Made by a program: the position numbers and the translations under genes. Positions 50,568 through 63,063 of a DNA stretch of 64,000 nt are shown here, piece after piece; positions within the stretch are counted from its first letter, which is position 1, and each line of letters starts with the position of its first letter. The notes below the pieces were generated by a model. That model made no database searches. It saw nothing but the letters and a program-made list of their open reading frames with translations, and was not told where the DNA came from. The stretch is taken from contig NC_135060.1 of assembly GCF_051014685.1 (NCBI RefSeq), positions 7,750,001-7,814,000 on the forward strand, in the 5' to 3' direction. The stretch is from Ptiloglossa arizonensis (Eukaryota; Arthropoda; Insecta; Hymenoptera; Colletidae).

Positions 50568-52560
50568 TTACATATATTGTAATTGTTTTGATTTTGTCCT
50601 CTTACAATTTTTCTTTGATTTTCCATTTCTCTCTGAAGTAGACTCATGAGATATCTATACATATTAAAAATACAATTTAGAATTATTATTTGTTGATCAT
50701 TAATTAAAATGTTTATACTAATTATATAAAAACTTCACTTACAATTTCATCATCTGACAACGAATTTTCTTTCGTTTTCCTTCGCTTTCTTTGAATCAAT
50801 TTACTATCCTCTTTATTGCTAATAACTTGCATTTTTTTGAATAACATGTCATATTCGGGATCGTTATCTACTATTTCGTGCATATTTTTTTGGTCTTCGA
50901 TATTCAAGTCCTCACTCTTACTATGTGTTTGTACATTATCTTTACTTGTTTCATCTTCCATTGGTAACGAAAATCCTGAACGTAATAACATACACGATAT
51001 CTTAGAAGTTAAATAAACCTGCAGAATAAAATAAATATAAGTATATAAACATTAAGTATACAATATAAAAAGTAGATGTTCTTTTTAGAGTAACTGCATA
51101 ATTAATTTCTTAATATAATTACTATTACTTTGCGAATATTTAATTATTACTACCTTTTTTAATAACTCTTTAGTATGAATATGATGTATTCGTAAATATC
51201 TATCTAAACTAACGCTGACAATATAAGGTTCACTTGTACTGCAAGCTATTCCAGTTATACCACCTGCAAATCCTCTGTAGGTATTTAATATTTTGCCTGG
51301 TTTCCTTAAATCTACAAGATTCATTTTACCTTTGCCAGAACCCACTATAATTTGCCTGAAATACAGATAATATGATTTTCCTTATATTAATATAATGAGA
51401 AAAAATAACAAATAAATCACACATACTTTTCTCTTGGTGTTACAGTTAACGTTGTTAATGCTTCTTCTTTTACTTCCAAGTTTATGACAGGTCGTCTTTG
51501 TGTTTTTGGATCGTACAATCGTACCTTCCAATATTCAAAATAATTTTAACTTCAAAATTTGTATAATAGAAAATGTTTCTAAAAAATAGATTCATACATG
51601 CCCATATCTACCAACTGTAACAATTTGTTCTGTACCAGGAAGAAAATCCATATCGGAGATCCAGATAGGAACCCTTAACTGTAACCAATCATGGGATACA
51701 TTTTTTTCTATAAATATTTGACTCTGTTTTTCTAAATCAAATAATTTTAGTTGATGTTCATAGCCTCCAGTTGCTATTATGTTTTTCTTTAGTTTGGAAT
51801 GACACATTCTATTCAAATGTTCACCAGCTTTTATTAGAATTTCATCTTCTTTTTTAAATCTCCATAGTTTTACTTCTCCTGATTGAACTGCAGTCAAAAT
51901 TGCTCTAAAAAGATACATTAAAATAAGAACAATATTATATTTCTTGATTATGCTTTCCAAAAGTAATTACATACTCATCATAACGTGATATACCACTAAT
52001 CTTTCCTACTCCAATATTGGTAAAAAATGAACAGGTAAATGTTGAACAATCTGTATCGTAAACCTTCACACTAAAATATAAATTATTATGATATGTTTGA
52101 CATAGACATTAAATTTAATTTTACTTTAATTGAAAAATTAATTATATATAACCTTCTAATCCCTTTCACTCCACACGCAATTAAAATTTCTTTTTCTTCA
52201 TCATCACCCCAAGACATTGTTGTGACTTCATCATTATCCGTTATAGATATCAAATTTTGTATATTCTGCATTACACATTCTGTTTTATTTATTCTTACAC
52301 CTATGACAAATAATGTAAAACTAAATTATGAAGATTGAATTTCTAGAAATAAAATTTAAATTACTAAATTTCTTACTTATTAATTTTTATTTTTTATTAA
52401 GCAGATCGAAAAACGTTGTAGATAACCTATGCGCGTAAATATACATCATAAGAAGTTTAATTACAGAACAGTAAATTTCATTAAAAAAAATCTTATAATT
52501 ACCTTTGAACACTCCAGATTTACAACCGACGTAAAGATGAAAGTTGTCTTCTGAAATCAT
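50568..52560 (-). CDS. WDR74: WD repeat-containing protein 74 homologue (8 exons, 423 aa)
   Basis: Nucleolar WD40 protein. In other eukaryotes WDR74/Nsa1 acts in pre-60S ribosome maturation with the AAA ATPase NVL/Rix7. Exons (5' to 3' on minus): 52560-52503, 52300-52153, 52070-51975, 51904-51598, 51524-51427, 51355-51154, 51018-50743, 50654-50568. Phases match throughout and the total is 424 codons including stop. The product starts MISEDNFHLYVGCKSGVFKG, like the beginning of the family's first beta-propeller blade. It contains ATGGYEHQLKLFDL, RVPIWISDMDFLPGTEQIVT, VRLYDPKTQRRPV, IIVGSGKGKMNLVDLR, and SLDRYLRIHHIHT followed by KVYLTSKISCMLL, the order seen in animal WDR74. The C-terminus is basic (RKRRKTKE, KSKKNCKRTKSK), a likely nucleolar signal. 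The seventh exon would read into a false stop if its GTAAGT donor were ignored. The start is the first ATG; none lies upstream in frame. Confidence 0.93.
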
Positions 52561-55112
52561 TTTACATGAAGGGAATTGTAAACATACGAAGGTACGCAAC
52601 GACAGTTACGGTAAAGGTTAACCATGTGATTGAGAAACATTGAACACTCGTTGATACCACGTGACACAATTTATAGCGCGTAAGGGGAAAATTTGATAAT
52701 TTTCAATAACTTGATAGTTATGCTACCTTTTCAGAGGTGCTAAAAAAAATTCCACAAAGCGAATAATGGGAGAAATACGGCGGTGGAGGAGAAATAATGG
52801 GTATTCTATGTTTGTATTGCTCGGACAGATCTAGAGCCTAGAGATAGGTTAGCTTACGAATGCAGCGACGCATGGACTATTTGCTCGAAAAAAGCGGACA
52901 AAGAACAATTTCGAATTTGTTACGTAATTTGTCAAATTTGAGTTTTTTGAAGTAGTTAATTGTATGAGAAACAATGAGCTAACATTTGTTTTTCATTTCT
53001 GAATTTATAAGGTATTACATTTCGTTAAAAATAATATTTTTTAAGTTTTAATTTAATTGTATACTTTTTACATATATTATCGAAGCTTTATAAGTAGATA
53101 GATAGTGTACCTCCAAACAGGATATACTTGTTTTTGAAGATAATTAATAATTCAATGACTTTTTTACGATTATGAGACTTTTATAATAATTTTGTTATAT
53201 TTCCGGATTGCAATGCTTGCAAATAGGAATATGTAAGTAAATACATATTCCCTTTATTGATCAACTTTATAACGCTTCACACTCGGTTAAATATTCTTGG
53301 TTCATTATTTAATACCGGACAAAAATATTACAGTTGTTTTATAAAGAAATAAATTGCTGTTTTGTATGTTAAAAAACCTAGTAGATGAAGAAGAGAAGAA
53401 AGATAAGGGACAAAAAAGAATGGCTTTGGAGAAATGGAAGAGATTGTGTAATATCTATTGAATTAGGTCTGGGTTAGATTGAGTTGATGGCTATAAATCA
53501 ATTATTATACCAAAGGGAAGAGATCAAAGATTATATAGTAGTTAAGTTTTACGTAATAACGTGATGTTTCGTATAGTAGTAGTTATGAATGGACGTATAA
53601 ATGAGGCTGACGTATTATGTAACGACAAAGAATTCGTATCAGTAGTAGTATATTTATGTATTAATAGAAGTTTTACCGGAAATCCATTCTAAACCGAAAG
53701 ATAAGAATTATTGATAACAATAATAAACCTGACAGACTAACCAGATTCTTAATCATGAGAAATGAATTAAATCTTAACTCTTCATATGCTACCCGAAATA
53801 AAAACTGAAACTTTATTTAAATCCAATAAAGTTTGTCCTTACTCGTAAAAGTATGTGGCTATATACATACATATATATTGACATATTTTTCGATTGAGGT
53901 ATATCATATACTTTCCTTTTTCTTCTATTGTCTTGATAAATAATATATATCTAGGTGTAAGATGAGATATGTATATGCAAGAGTGTTAATGAGACTGTAC
54001 GTTAAAGGGAGGAAGCAATACATTGAGAAGATTTAGGTTTCATTCGAGGAAAACGTGACATAAGCTCTACAGCATTATGTATTTGTTATATTATAATTCT
54101 ACGTGCTTATCGTCAAAACAATAGATACAAACGAACTTATATCACATACGCCGCAACTACAAGAAGGCTTGAGCGACCATTTTCAATACATAAAGGATTA
54201 AAACATACTTCTTCGTAAAAAAATTTCAACATTTTTTTTCATTGCAATAATTTTCTAAGTTATACGAATCGTAACGAATATTTTGTCCTCAAATGTAAAT
54301 GATAGTCAGCTAATCAAGCTGTTGTCAGCAAATCGAATTTCAACTGTTGAAATTGAGAGAGAAAACCTCATGTTTGCTTTCTTTCTCAATTCTTCGAAGC
54401 ACAAAGTTGCGAAGTCGTACGATACGTGGTGGGGGAAACACGTTTGCTCTTAGTCAATTATGTGAGATGCTTTTTTGTAGTGTTCTGCTTTATTAGTGAC
54501 TTCTCTATGAAATTGAAATTCTTGTTATCGGATGTTTATTTATATAGTTGAAAAGTTAATTATAAATTTTAACCTTGTTGATATAATTCGATTCTTTTGA
54601 CGCGTAGTTGTGTATGTGTACATGTTCAAAAAATGTGATAACTTCCAAGAAACAAATGTTAATAATTGACTACATTCACGAAGATATGTGAATATTTGAA
54701 AATATTTCAAATAAATTACAAAACTTCCATAACACGTAAATCGTCAATAAATATCTTTTATTATTAGGTATATACATTTTCAAATACATTTACATTTTCG
54801 TAAAATAGAAAAAATATGTTATACGTATCATACTTGAAGAAATATCGTATTGAATACTTTCTTGTATCTTGTTCTTAAAACTGTTTTTATCTAATATTTA
54901 AATTTCAAGTACAGAATTATTTCAATGATTTACATATTAATTATATGTTGACATAATAAAAATTTATACAATAATACATTTTGTAGCACATATGTCTAAA
55001 TAAACAGTATTCAATAACTTTGATTAATTCTTTTAATAAATATCTAAAGAGATTAATACTGTTTTATGGTTTCAGGATTGGTTAGATATATATATGAAAA
55101 CTAAAGTTAACA
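52561..55112. other. Divergent intergenic region between WDR74 and Dredd
   Basis: 2.55 kb, AT-rich, no ORF worth calling. It must contain both promoters unless Dredd has a remote 5'UTR exon. No TATA box or initiator can be assigned with confidence. I found no clear kappaB-type site, which one might look for beside an Imd-pathway gene. Confidence 0.5.
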
Positions 55113-57000
55113 ATGATTTTGTCTAGCGATTCAGAACGATACATTGCAACACTGGATATACATGGAAAAAAAATAAACAAAAATATTTTACAGAAAATAG
55201 AAGATGACCTTGACATTGATGAAAAAATATCTATCTTATTCTTAACAATGGATAATTATACATGTGGTTTTCAAGAAATTTATGATCTACTGCAAGAACA
55301 TAAAATGCAAAAGTCACATATACTTTCAAAATTTTTTGATAAGTATCCAATAAATTGGGAAAATAAATTATTAGAAGCAATATGTATTATACAAAATAAA
55401 CAAATCATACAGAAACTTGGATTGTCATTTTCTATTTTAGAATTGCTTTATTTACCAAAAAACCGATTATGCTCGAGACATTTGAATTCAGTTGGGAAAT
55501 GCTTGTATTTGTTATGTGAAGCACTTACTGTGGATAGAATACAGTTATTACTACAGAATGTTAAAAAGGATTTAATTGAATATGAAAAAGATTTGAAAGA
55601 TATAGATTATCTTGAATTGCATATGTTATATTGGATGCAACAAAAATATATTTCAATACACTCAGGTCTGTTGTTTACAAATCATTTTTTCATACTCTTT
55701 TATTATTTATAATTTATTGTATATGTTCTACTTTGAATATTATATTATTGCTTTATGCATTATTGAACTATATAGATGGCAAAGTAAGTCTTTACAACTT
55801 ACTTAAGCATTTAAAAAGAATGGATGATTTAGAACTTATTTATGAGGATCTTAAATACTGTGAAAATCATCAAAATGTGTTTGATATTAAAAAAACAAAT
55901 TTGTCAAGTACATCTCGGTTGGAAACATTCTCCACAAAAGAAGTAGTACAAATGCTACCGAATAATGAGAAAGGGATATACAAAATGAAAACAGGACTGT
56001 GCATTATTATAAGTCAAATGTTATTTTTGGGTCAGAAGGTATAGAGCTTCACTTGTATGTACTAGCTTTTTATATATATTAACTTTGATTTTTGGTTTAG
56101 TTTGAAACTCGCTTTGGTACTACCGCTGATTCCAATAAGTTATTAGAAACTTTTAAAGGTTTTGGATTTACTGTGAAAATATTCAACAACTTAAAAAAAT
56201 ATGAAATACTTGAAAACTTGAAAAATATTCCAAACGAATTTGGTACTGATTATGACTGTATCTTTGTATGCATTTTAAGTCATGGATATAAAGGTATAAG
56301 TTGTAAATAGTCCTTATCTTTAGTTTAATTATAAATGTTAAGGCACGCAATTTATTCATATTATAGGAGGCATTATTAGTTCGGACGAGGAAGAAGTTAG
56401 TTGTGAAACCATTGAAAATTATATTTGCTGCAATGAATTGAAAGACGTTATTAAAATTGTTATCGTACAAGCTTGTCAAGGTCAAGCAACAGGTGAGACA
56501 AATTTTAATTTTATTTTATTATGGTAAGTATTTTGGTGTAATTTTACTATAATACTTCATTGCAGGGCAAGCAAATGATAGTCTAACTATAGATGATTCT
56601 GGTAATTACAATATTTCAAATATTTTAGCGCACCAAAATTTTTGCATATTTATGTCAACAATGCAAGGTTTTATATCTGTACGTCATAAAGCAGAAGGTA
56701 ATAACTTATGCAAAAGTGCATATATGAAATATTGGAACTCTAAGTATGATATTGACATATTTTTATTAAAAATTAATTTGTTTTACAGGATCATGGTTTA
56801 TACAAGAATTTTGTAATGTTTTACAAGATCAAGGACATAGATTGACATTCTTGAATGCTGTCAATAAAATAATTCAGACAGTTATACAAAAGAGAGGAAC
56901 CTTAAATGGAACAGACTCTATTGCACAATTACCTGAATTACGGCCATACAGACTGCTTACAGATTTTCAGTTACCGGAATATCGAATGCATAACCGGTAA
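55113..57000 (+). CDS. Dredd: Dredd / caspase-8-like initiator caspase (6 exons, 492 aa)
   Basis: Cysteine protease which in flies cleaves Imd and the NF-kappaB factor Relish downstream of peptidoglycan receptors, recruited through Fadd. Exons: 55113-55665, 55776-56038, 56101-56293, 56367-56492, 56566-56697, 56789-57000. Phases are consistent and the total is 493 codons including stop. Residues about 1-260 form a helical prodomain with death-effector-like repeats (for example KVSLYNLLKHLKRMDDLELI). The caspase fold begins near 270. The catalytic His is in ILSHG (residue 333) and the catalytic Cys in QACQG (residue 373), a pentapeptide shared with caspase-8. The P1-pocket segment SVRHKAEGSWFIQEF is intact. 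A likely interdomain processing region is LTIDDSG (residues about 385-391). Length is close to fly Dredd (about 494 aa). It is divergent from WDR74 and convergent with the channel gene. No sign of pseudogene decay. Confidence 0.94.
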
Positions 57001-57217
57001 AATAACATTATAAATTTTAACTCAGTCTTTCTACATACCATTGACATTTATTATAATAATGATTGTTAACAAGATATAATAATTTTTATTTTATAAAATA
57101 TATTTCGTTATAACAAACGTTTTCATGAAAACGTGGTAATTATTTACTTTATAAAACAAAGACGAACGTTTTAAAAATACGTTCTTCCTTGAAAAATATA
57201 TATTTTATAACTTATAG

Positions 57218-57223
57218 AATAAA
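57218..57223 (+). terminator. Poly(A) signal candidate for Dredd
   Basis: AATAAA about 218 nt past the Dredd stop. If used, the Dredd transcript ends within the 3' part of the oppositely oriented channel gene. Confidence 0.4.
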
Positions 57224-57248
57224 AAAACAAATTCTTGCATTGTACCAA

Positions 57249-57254
57249 TTTATT
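57249..57254 (-). terminator. Poly(A) signal candidate for the pickpocket-family gene
   Basis: AATAAA on the minus strand 17 nt after the channel stop codon (57271). Cleavage 10-30 nt further would put the two convergent mRNAs' 3' ends within a few tens of bases of each other, or overlapping. Confidence 0.4.
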
Positions 57255-57270
57255 ATCATTGGTATTTCAC

Positions 57271-60200
57271 TTAGATTGTATTTTTCGTATTTCGTTTTGT
57301 AAATGCATTTGTTATAATGCGAATGAAAAAGAAATAAATGAATTCAAAAATAGACATAAGGCTAAAGCCAGCGAATAATCCTAGGAGACCACCAAACGTT
57401 GCTAAAGAAATTATTGCTCATATTAATTTTTTTTATTAGAAGTCATTTACTTACTTCATGCAACAATTTATCTTACCAAATATATGACGCCAATTGTAGC
57501 GCACGTCACGTCTATATTGAATGGATACTAGATCGCCAAAAAATATGTGTATTGCACTCTGATTTTTCCAGATTTTATTTTTACTGAAAAAAAAAGAAAT
57601 ACATTCAAAGTCAGATGTGACAGCAACATTTTATCTAACGTTTTATTCTCAAAATATTTCGAGTATTTCACAATTATTAAATGACGTGACCAAAGTTGTG
57701 CCAATAATGAAATTATAAATTTAGAATATTTTCTACGAAAATTCTAATTTATTATAAAATTAATTATAAGATTCTAGATACACAGTAAATTGTAATGAAA
57801 GTCTTTGTAAAGTAATATATTGTCAACGAAAGTTACTACTATTACAAAGGATTTGACTCCCCCAACATGCGTTGTATAGGTTCGATGATTGTAGACTTTC
57901 AGTTTTATTTTTATAATAATTTTTGTTAAATTAACGAAATTGAGTTTCTTTAGAACGACTAGATAAGTGATCCAATAATTTTATATAATATGAAGATGAT
58001 TTTATGTGATGTATGAAAAAGTATTTAAACTGTTGGTTGTATTTTGCAGATTTATAGTTGAGAAAGTGAACTTGTGCGGCCAGTTAAGTTTAGTGCGATC
58101 GTATAGGATGATTCTCTGAAACAGTCCGTATCTCTTTCTTGGCAGCACAGAAAAAACTAGTGAATTGTAAATGAATTATACATATACAGGGTGTTCCAAA
58201 CTTATGTAATAAGCTGAAACATAAATTTTTTATACTAAATGAAACTGAAAAGCATATAAATAAGTTTAGAATTAACTAGTTAATAAATGGAACTTTTGAT
58301 ATCTCGTGAAATGTTAATTTTTCGATATTTGGTTGTACTTATGAAAGAAATGAGTTCATAAAAAATTGAACTAATTTAATCCATTTCATTTTTTTTTTTT
58401 ATTAATTTTTTGACTACGGCCACAAGAGGGATACGGTTTGTCTCAGTTTCTAGACTCGTTCTGCAGTATTATAAGTTCGTCGGCTATCTTCCAGAATTAA
58501 ACGATATCTTCTGTAAAAAAGAAACTATATTGTATACAAATTACCTGAAATGATTCATGTATTTGCGATCATTGTCAGAAAAGTGTTTGTGAAGGTTTCC
58601 CATCGAATTTTCCATGAAAAAACGATAAAAGTCACAATCCGGCTTACAACCACAAGGTGTCAGTTTGGTATTTAATTGTAAAAGCGGAATATTTTTAAAT
58701 GACATGTCCGTTCCTGGCCAAGAAGTATCGTACCAGGCTGCAAATGCAATTTGATGTGTTTAAAGTAACTGTTTTAATTTACACTAATAATATCATAATA
58801 TTGACGCGATTCCGGATATTCATCAAATTGTGATGTCCAGCTTGTATGTTAATTTGATTGGTAGAACGTTTTAAGCAGTATTAATTATTGTTATTGTTAG
58901 TATTATTATTATTATGTTTTTTACAGTGCACTTGAGTACATATATTACCATACAAAGAATACTTTGTATAATGACGAGGAACAGACCAAAGCTACTTTTA
59001 AACCTCATAACTGTTCTTATTGATTATTGTATACATATTATATTTTATTATACATTACATTTAGCGTTACATTTATCTACTTACATTTATATGTTCCCAA
59101 ACATTCAACGTCCCTCAGATCGCATATTCTAGTACCTACGACAAAATACCTTTTATTAGAGAATTGAAAAAACGGTGGAAGACAAAAATTACATATAAGT
59201 TTTTCATTTTATGTCTTAAGCACGTTTTATATTTTACATTGAGTCATTTCACATGTTTTTGCCTTTTATTGTTTCGGTAAATTTTATTTAAGAAAAGAAT
59301 ACAATATATTCGTAAAATAATTATCCAGAAACGGCTTTGTTCGTGCACGGTTTCTTTCTATCTTCAGATTATTATCAATGCTCCCTTTGTAGAAATCAGT
59401 TAGTTTACTTTTAAACATTGTCCAGCATTGATTTCTATTCTTTTAACAAGTTCAGATAGTCTTTGTTTTTCAAAATGTTGTATCGGTTTTCGGAAAGCTT
59501 TCGGTATAAGGAATCTGTCTACATCTTACAGTTTAACCTTTATTATAAGCATAAAGTGAAAAAATAAGTAATTTCAATTTTTGTAATCGAATGATTTATC
59601 GTAGTGCGTGCGACGTTCCCTTGAAACATTGAAGATTGACCACCTCTAGTCCGCGCACTATTTCTTTCTCACTTGCTTTCGTAATGTGTATTCTCTTTCC
59701 TTTTCGAGAGTCTCGAGATTCGAGTTCGAGACAATTTCATGGCATAACATCGCTACCTACTGTGCGATAATTTCAATTTTTTTTCGTTTAAATTTAAACG
59801 AGCATTACTGTACTACTCTGCAGTAATCGTTGACGAATCGATGACGCAACAGCAATATCGATTTCTTCATCGATAGATCACTGCGTACAAGTACGAGATT
59901 ATCGTGGCAGTGCTTTTATATCCATTGGAGAGTGAATTATCCTGTAGCTAAAGGTCGTAGTATAAAATGAGGTATATGTACCTAAATACATAATACATTG
60001 GGCAAGTTTTATAGAAAAATATCAGTACTTAATATTTCTGTGAAGAAACGCGAACGAGTTTATTACTCGAATTAATATAACCGATCTATAACCACTGTAG
60101 TACCATAATTAGTACGATTAAATATAAAATCGCAACTAGAATACATATACACATACGTATATATTCAGCTACGTACGTAAAAATGAATTTTTGTATCACA

Positions 60201-62996
60201 ATTTGAGAGTTACCTCGGTAAAATTTTTAATTCTTGAACACAATTTTTGAAAAATTATAAAATTAAGTACGAACTGACCGTTTTGTGGATAATAATACGG
60301 AATACATCCGCATTTCGATTTTATTACAGTGGTCCGACATTCCGTCATGCAGTTTTGAAACGAATATCTCGCGGTGACGAAGTTTTCATCTCCACGACCG
60401 TAACTTTTTATCGCAGCTGATTCGTGGCTAAATATGCAATTTCTTCTGGACAACGGTAGTAATTTAACATTATCCGTTGAATACGTTTCTTCCGGTCGAA
60501 TGGTCAAAAACGAGTATTTATTTATGTCTATCAATTTCGTAGATACACCGTAATCCGGATAATCGTAGCGATTGTGCAACATAACCTGCCGTAAATGTTG
60601 TAGCGTTACTATAGTTTCTTTTTCTCTTCAGACGATCCACAAACGGAAGAATTACCTCGATCCCTATAGATCCTATGATACTGGCATAGTAATCTTCTGG
60701 TTTCAAATTAATCGTGATGCTGAGTCCATTTTGATATCCGCAGGAAGTCGATCTGCTGTTCTCCAGACTTCGAAATAAACGGAGAAACGTGAAAAGAGGA
60801 AAGAAAGATGAAATACGTTATAATACGGGAATTGTACACGGTGTTCTAGAATTTAACGACCAAGTTACGAATTGACGGTTCAATTTTGAAACGAATCGCG
60901 AAAAACGAGTACAAGCGTAAATTCTACCTAAGATGTTTGTTGTTTTTATTCTTGGCCGTGATGTAATTATAACTGCAACACATCCCGTCACGGGTGAAAC
61001 TCGATTCGAACAATTGGCTGCATCGGAACTTCACGGATTTGAACGTACATTTGTCTAGTAAATTTTCGCAACTCTCCGTAACCTAAAATTCAATTTTTCA
61101 CTTTCTTTTCAGGGATTCAAGATACGGATCATACTTTATCCCGTACGTACGGAACTTATCACCGTTGGAATGGACAAATGGTTTTTGTCGAGGATACTTT
61201 GCAATCGCGAGAGATTGTACTTAACGTTTCTCTCGCTCTTCCCGGGATACAATAACTCGTTCAGCAACGTCAACTCTTGGACGATAAATTCTTTCGAGAT
61301 TTTCGGCGGGAGCTCCCTACGACAACGGCGACGAATTAATACGAGAAAGGAACGAATCTTCGTCTTAAGAATCTAAAGGAAAACTTCACCGGAATTTCGC
61401 CGCGGTCAATTAGAAAAAGTTAGAAATATATTTTACATTGACTATAGAAAAATTACTTACAATTTCTCGGTCAACGCCCGCGCCAACTTGAGCGATATAC
61501 GATTTATATCGCACAAAGTCACCGCCGGAAACGGATAATTCCATACACCGTGATGGGTCGATTCGATGACCGTGGAAATGCGGTGTTGGGAGTAATAATT
61601 GAAAGTAAATCTTATTATCACCAGCGCGATGATCAGGGATGTAAGCGCCGTTATTGCCCACACGATTCTGCGTAAAATGAATACGAAATGAGTGTACCGC
61701 GCGATTACATCGGATTTCGATTTAATTGGAAACCGGGTACACCGATTCGCGGAAAAGCGACACGCACGATATTAACACACTCGTAACAGTTGTAGTTACG
61801 ATCGGTTTATTCGTATAGAACTATTAAACGAATTTGTGTACCGTGTCGGTAGCTTTCGACTTGTTTTTCGTATGGCTTACTGTTTTTTTTTCTTTTTTTT
61901 TCGTACAGATCTTCATCGTTCGAAGTGAAAAGGTAACCGCGAAACAAGGGAATTTTCAAACGATGAAACGCTCGCTTTTCAGAAGCAAAATTGACAAATT
62001 TTCTTTTCACAAATTTACGAGTTTCTACATACAATTTTTTTTACTGCCAAACTTAAATTTAAATAGTACTGTCGATTATAATTCTCATAGACAATTTTAA
62101 TATCAGAAATGCCATTTATCTCGTACTTTGTTCTATTTCGGGAACATGTAAATTTCATATTAAATGAATCTGATTAGAATTAGTTTTGACCATTATAGAA
62201 TGTTTCGACGAAAGAAGAGATATTTTTTAATGACTAGTGCTTTTATGGACATTCTTGTGACACGAGTTTGGTAACAACGAAGGATTCATCGTACTTTAAA
62301 AATATTTCGCGGCGTTTATCTGTTCTTTCCTTTACCACGAATTAAATCGGAAAACTAAAGGAATTAGATATTCCGGACAGTCGAACAAAAATAGAAATAT
62401 TCCTCTATTAACTTTGCAAGCTTCTCAATTCTTCCTCCGTATGTCGAACACACTTTCCACGTCGAATATTTATCAATTACTAAATTCGAACACAGGAATT
62501 ATTAGTTCTCGAAAAACAACAATCGATAATTTTACATCCAATCTCCAAGTGTATTATTCTTATACTTCTTCTTAATTTTAGTTTCAATTATTGAATAAGA
62601 CGGACGCTTACATAATATTTAAGTACTAGATGGACGAAATTGATCGTATCTAATTTACATTTTATAGAACTTTGTTTTCCAAACAGTGTCAACTTCATCT
62701 AGCACTTTACTCGTTTATACAAATTATCGTTTAAATTTCTCTTCGCTTGTACACGAAGCAAAATAATTTCAACGCGAAACAATTCGAACCGAGATTGGTG
62801 GATTATTGTAACACGGGGGTGGAAAATTGTAAAAAATTGTTTACCTCGTTATCATAGATCGTTGAGGCTCGGCAATGTATTTGTAACCGTGAAGTCCAGT
62901 TTCTTGGCAAAATTTCAAGGCTTGTCTCTTCAAAGTGTACAAACATTTGCACGCTACTTTTTTAAGAAATCTCTTTTTATTCGTTCCGCGCTTCAT
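57271..62996 (-). CDS. Pickpocket-family DEG/ENaC amiloride-sensitive sodium channel subunit (10 exons, 526 aa)
   Basis: Two-pass cation channel subunit of the plasma membrane; family members serve osmo-, mechano- or chemosensation and fluid transport. Exons (5' to 3' on minus): 62996-62845, 61667-61461, 61316-61151, 61082-60928, 60767-60656, 60585-60279, 59135-59085, 58737-58545, 57583-57477, 57401-57271. All are GT-AG and phase-matched; total 527 codons including stop. The cytoplasmic N-terminus carries the HG gating motif (TGLHGYKY, residues 33-40). TM1 is about 52-75. The extracellular part has FTRDGMCCSYNY (204-215), CMTECRTTVIKSKCGCIPYY, ICDLRDVECL from a 51-nt exon, and the PCGCKPDC cysteine signature (Cys 412, 414, 418). 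TM2 begins FGGLLGLFAGFSLMSIFEFI (about 486-508); GFS (495-497) is the G-x-S selectivity filter. All hallmarks are intact. The paralogue (which ppk) cannot be assigned by eye. An ASIC-like or degenerin label would be synonymous at family level. Confidence 0.92.
58184..58350. mobile_element. Possible fragment of an element with TACAGGGTGTT end
   Basis: TACAGGGTGTTCC at about 58187 matches the terminal word of the fold-back element at 63484 (TACAGGGTGTTAC) and lies in the penultimate region of the channel gene's intron. No matching right end was found, so this is at most a partial copy. Confidence 0.3.
59400..59530 (-). other. Unassigned exon-like open segment in a channel-gene intron
   Basis: On the minus strand about 41 codons read VDRFLIPKAFRKPIQHFEKQ, then a helical basic stretch (RLSELVKRIEINAGQC), then a stop. 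The segment begins near a TAG acceptor-like site at about 59521 and has a GTAAAC donor-like site near the end. Taking it as an exon of the channel gene breaks phase with the next exon, and the peptide does not look like a channel ectodomain. It may be a fragment of a retrocopied gene or a transposon. I do not recognise it. Confidence 0.25.
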
Positions 62997-63063
62997 GTTT
63001 CGCGCCAGTGACGAGGATCACTGACTCTAGGATGGAAAAATTCAATTCTTCGAATCGAATTTA

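Noticed and set aside
58381..58510. Decayed transposase fragment on the minus strand
   Set aside because: The reading is only about 20 codons and no transposase motif can be seen.
60196..60278. Read-through end of the channel exon (QFVLNFIIFQKLCSRIKN then stop)
   Set aside because: A GTCAGT donor at 60278 in phase with the ICDLRDVECL exon and the downstream cysteine and TM2 exons explains the structure better; the gene is not truncated.
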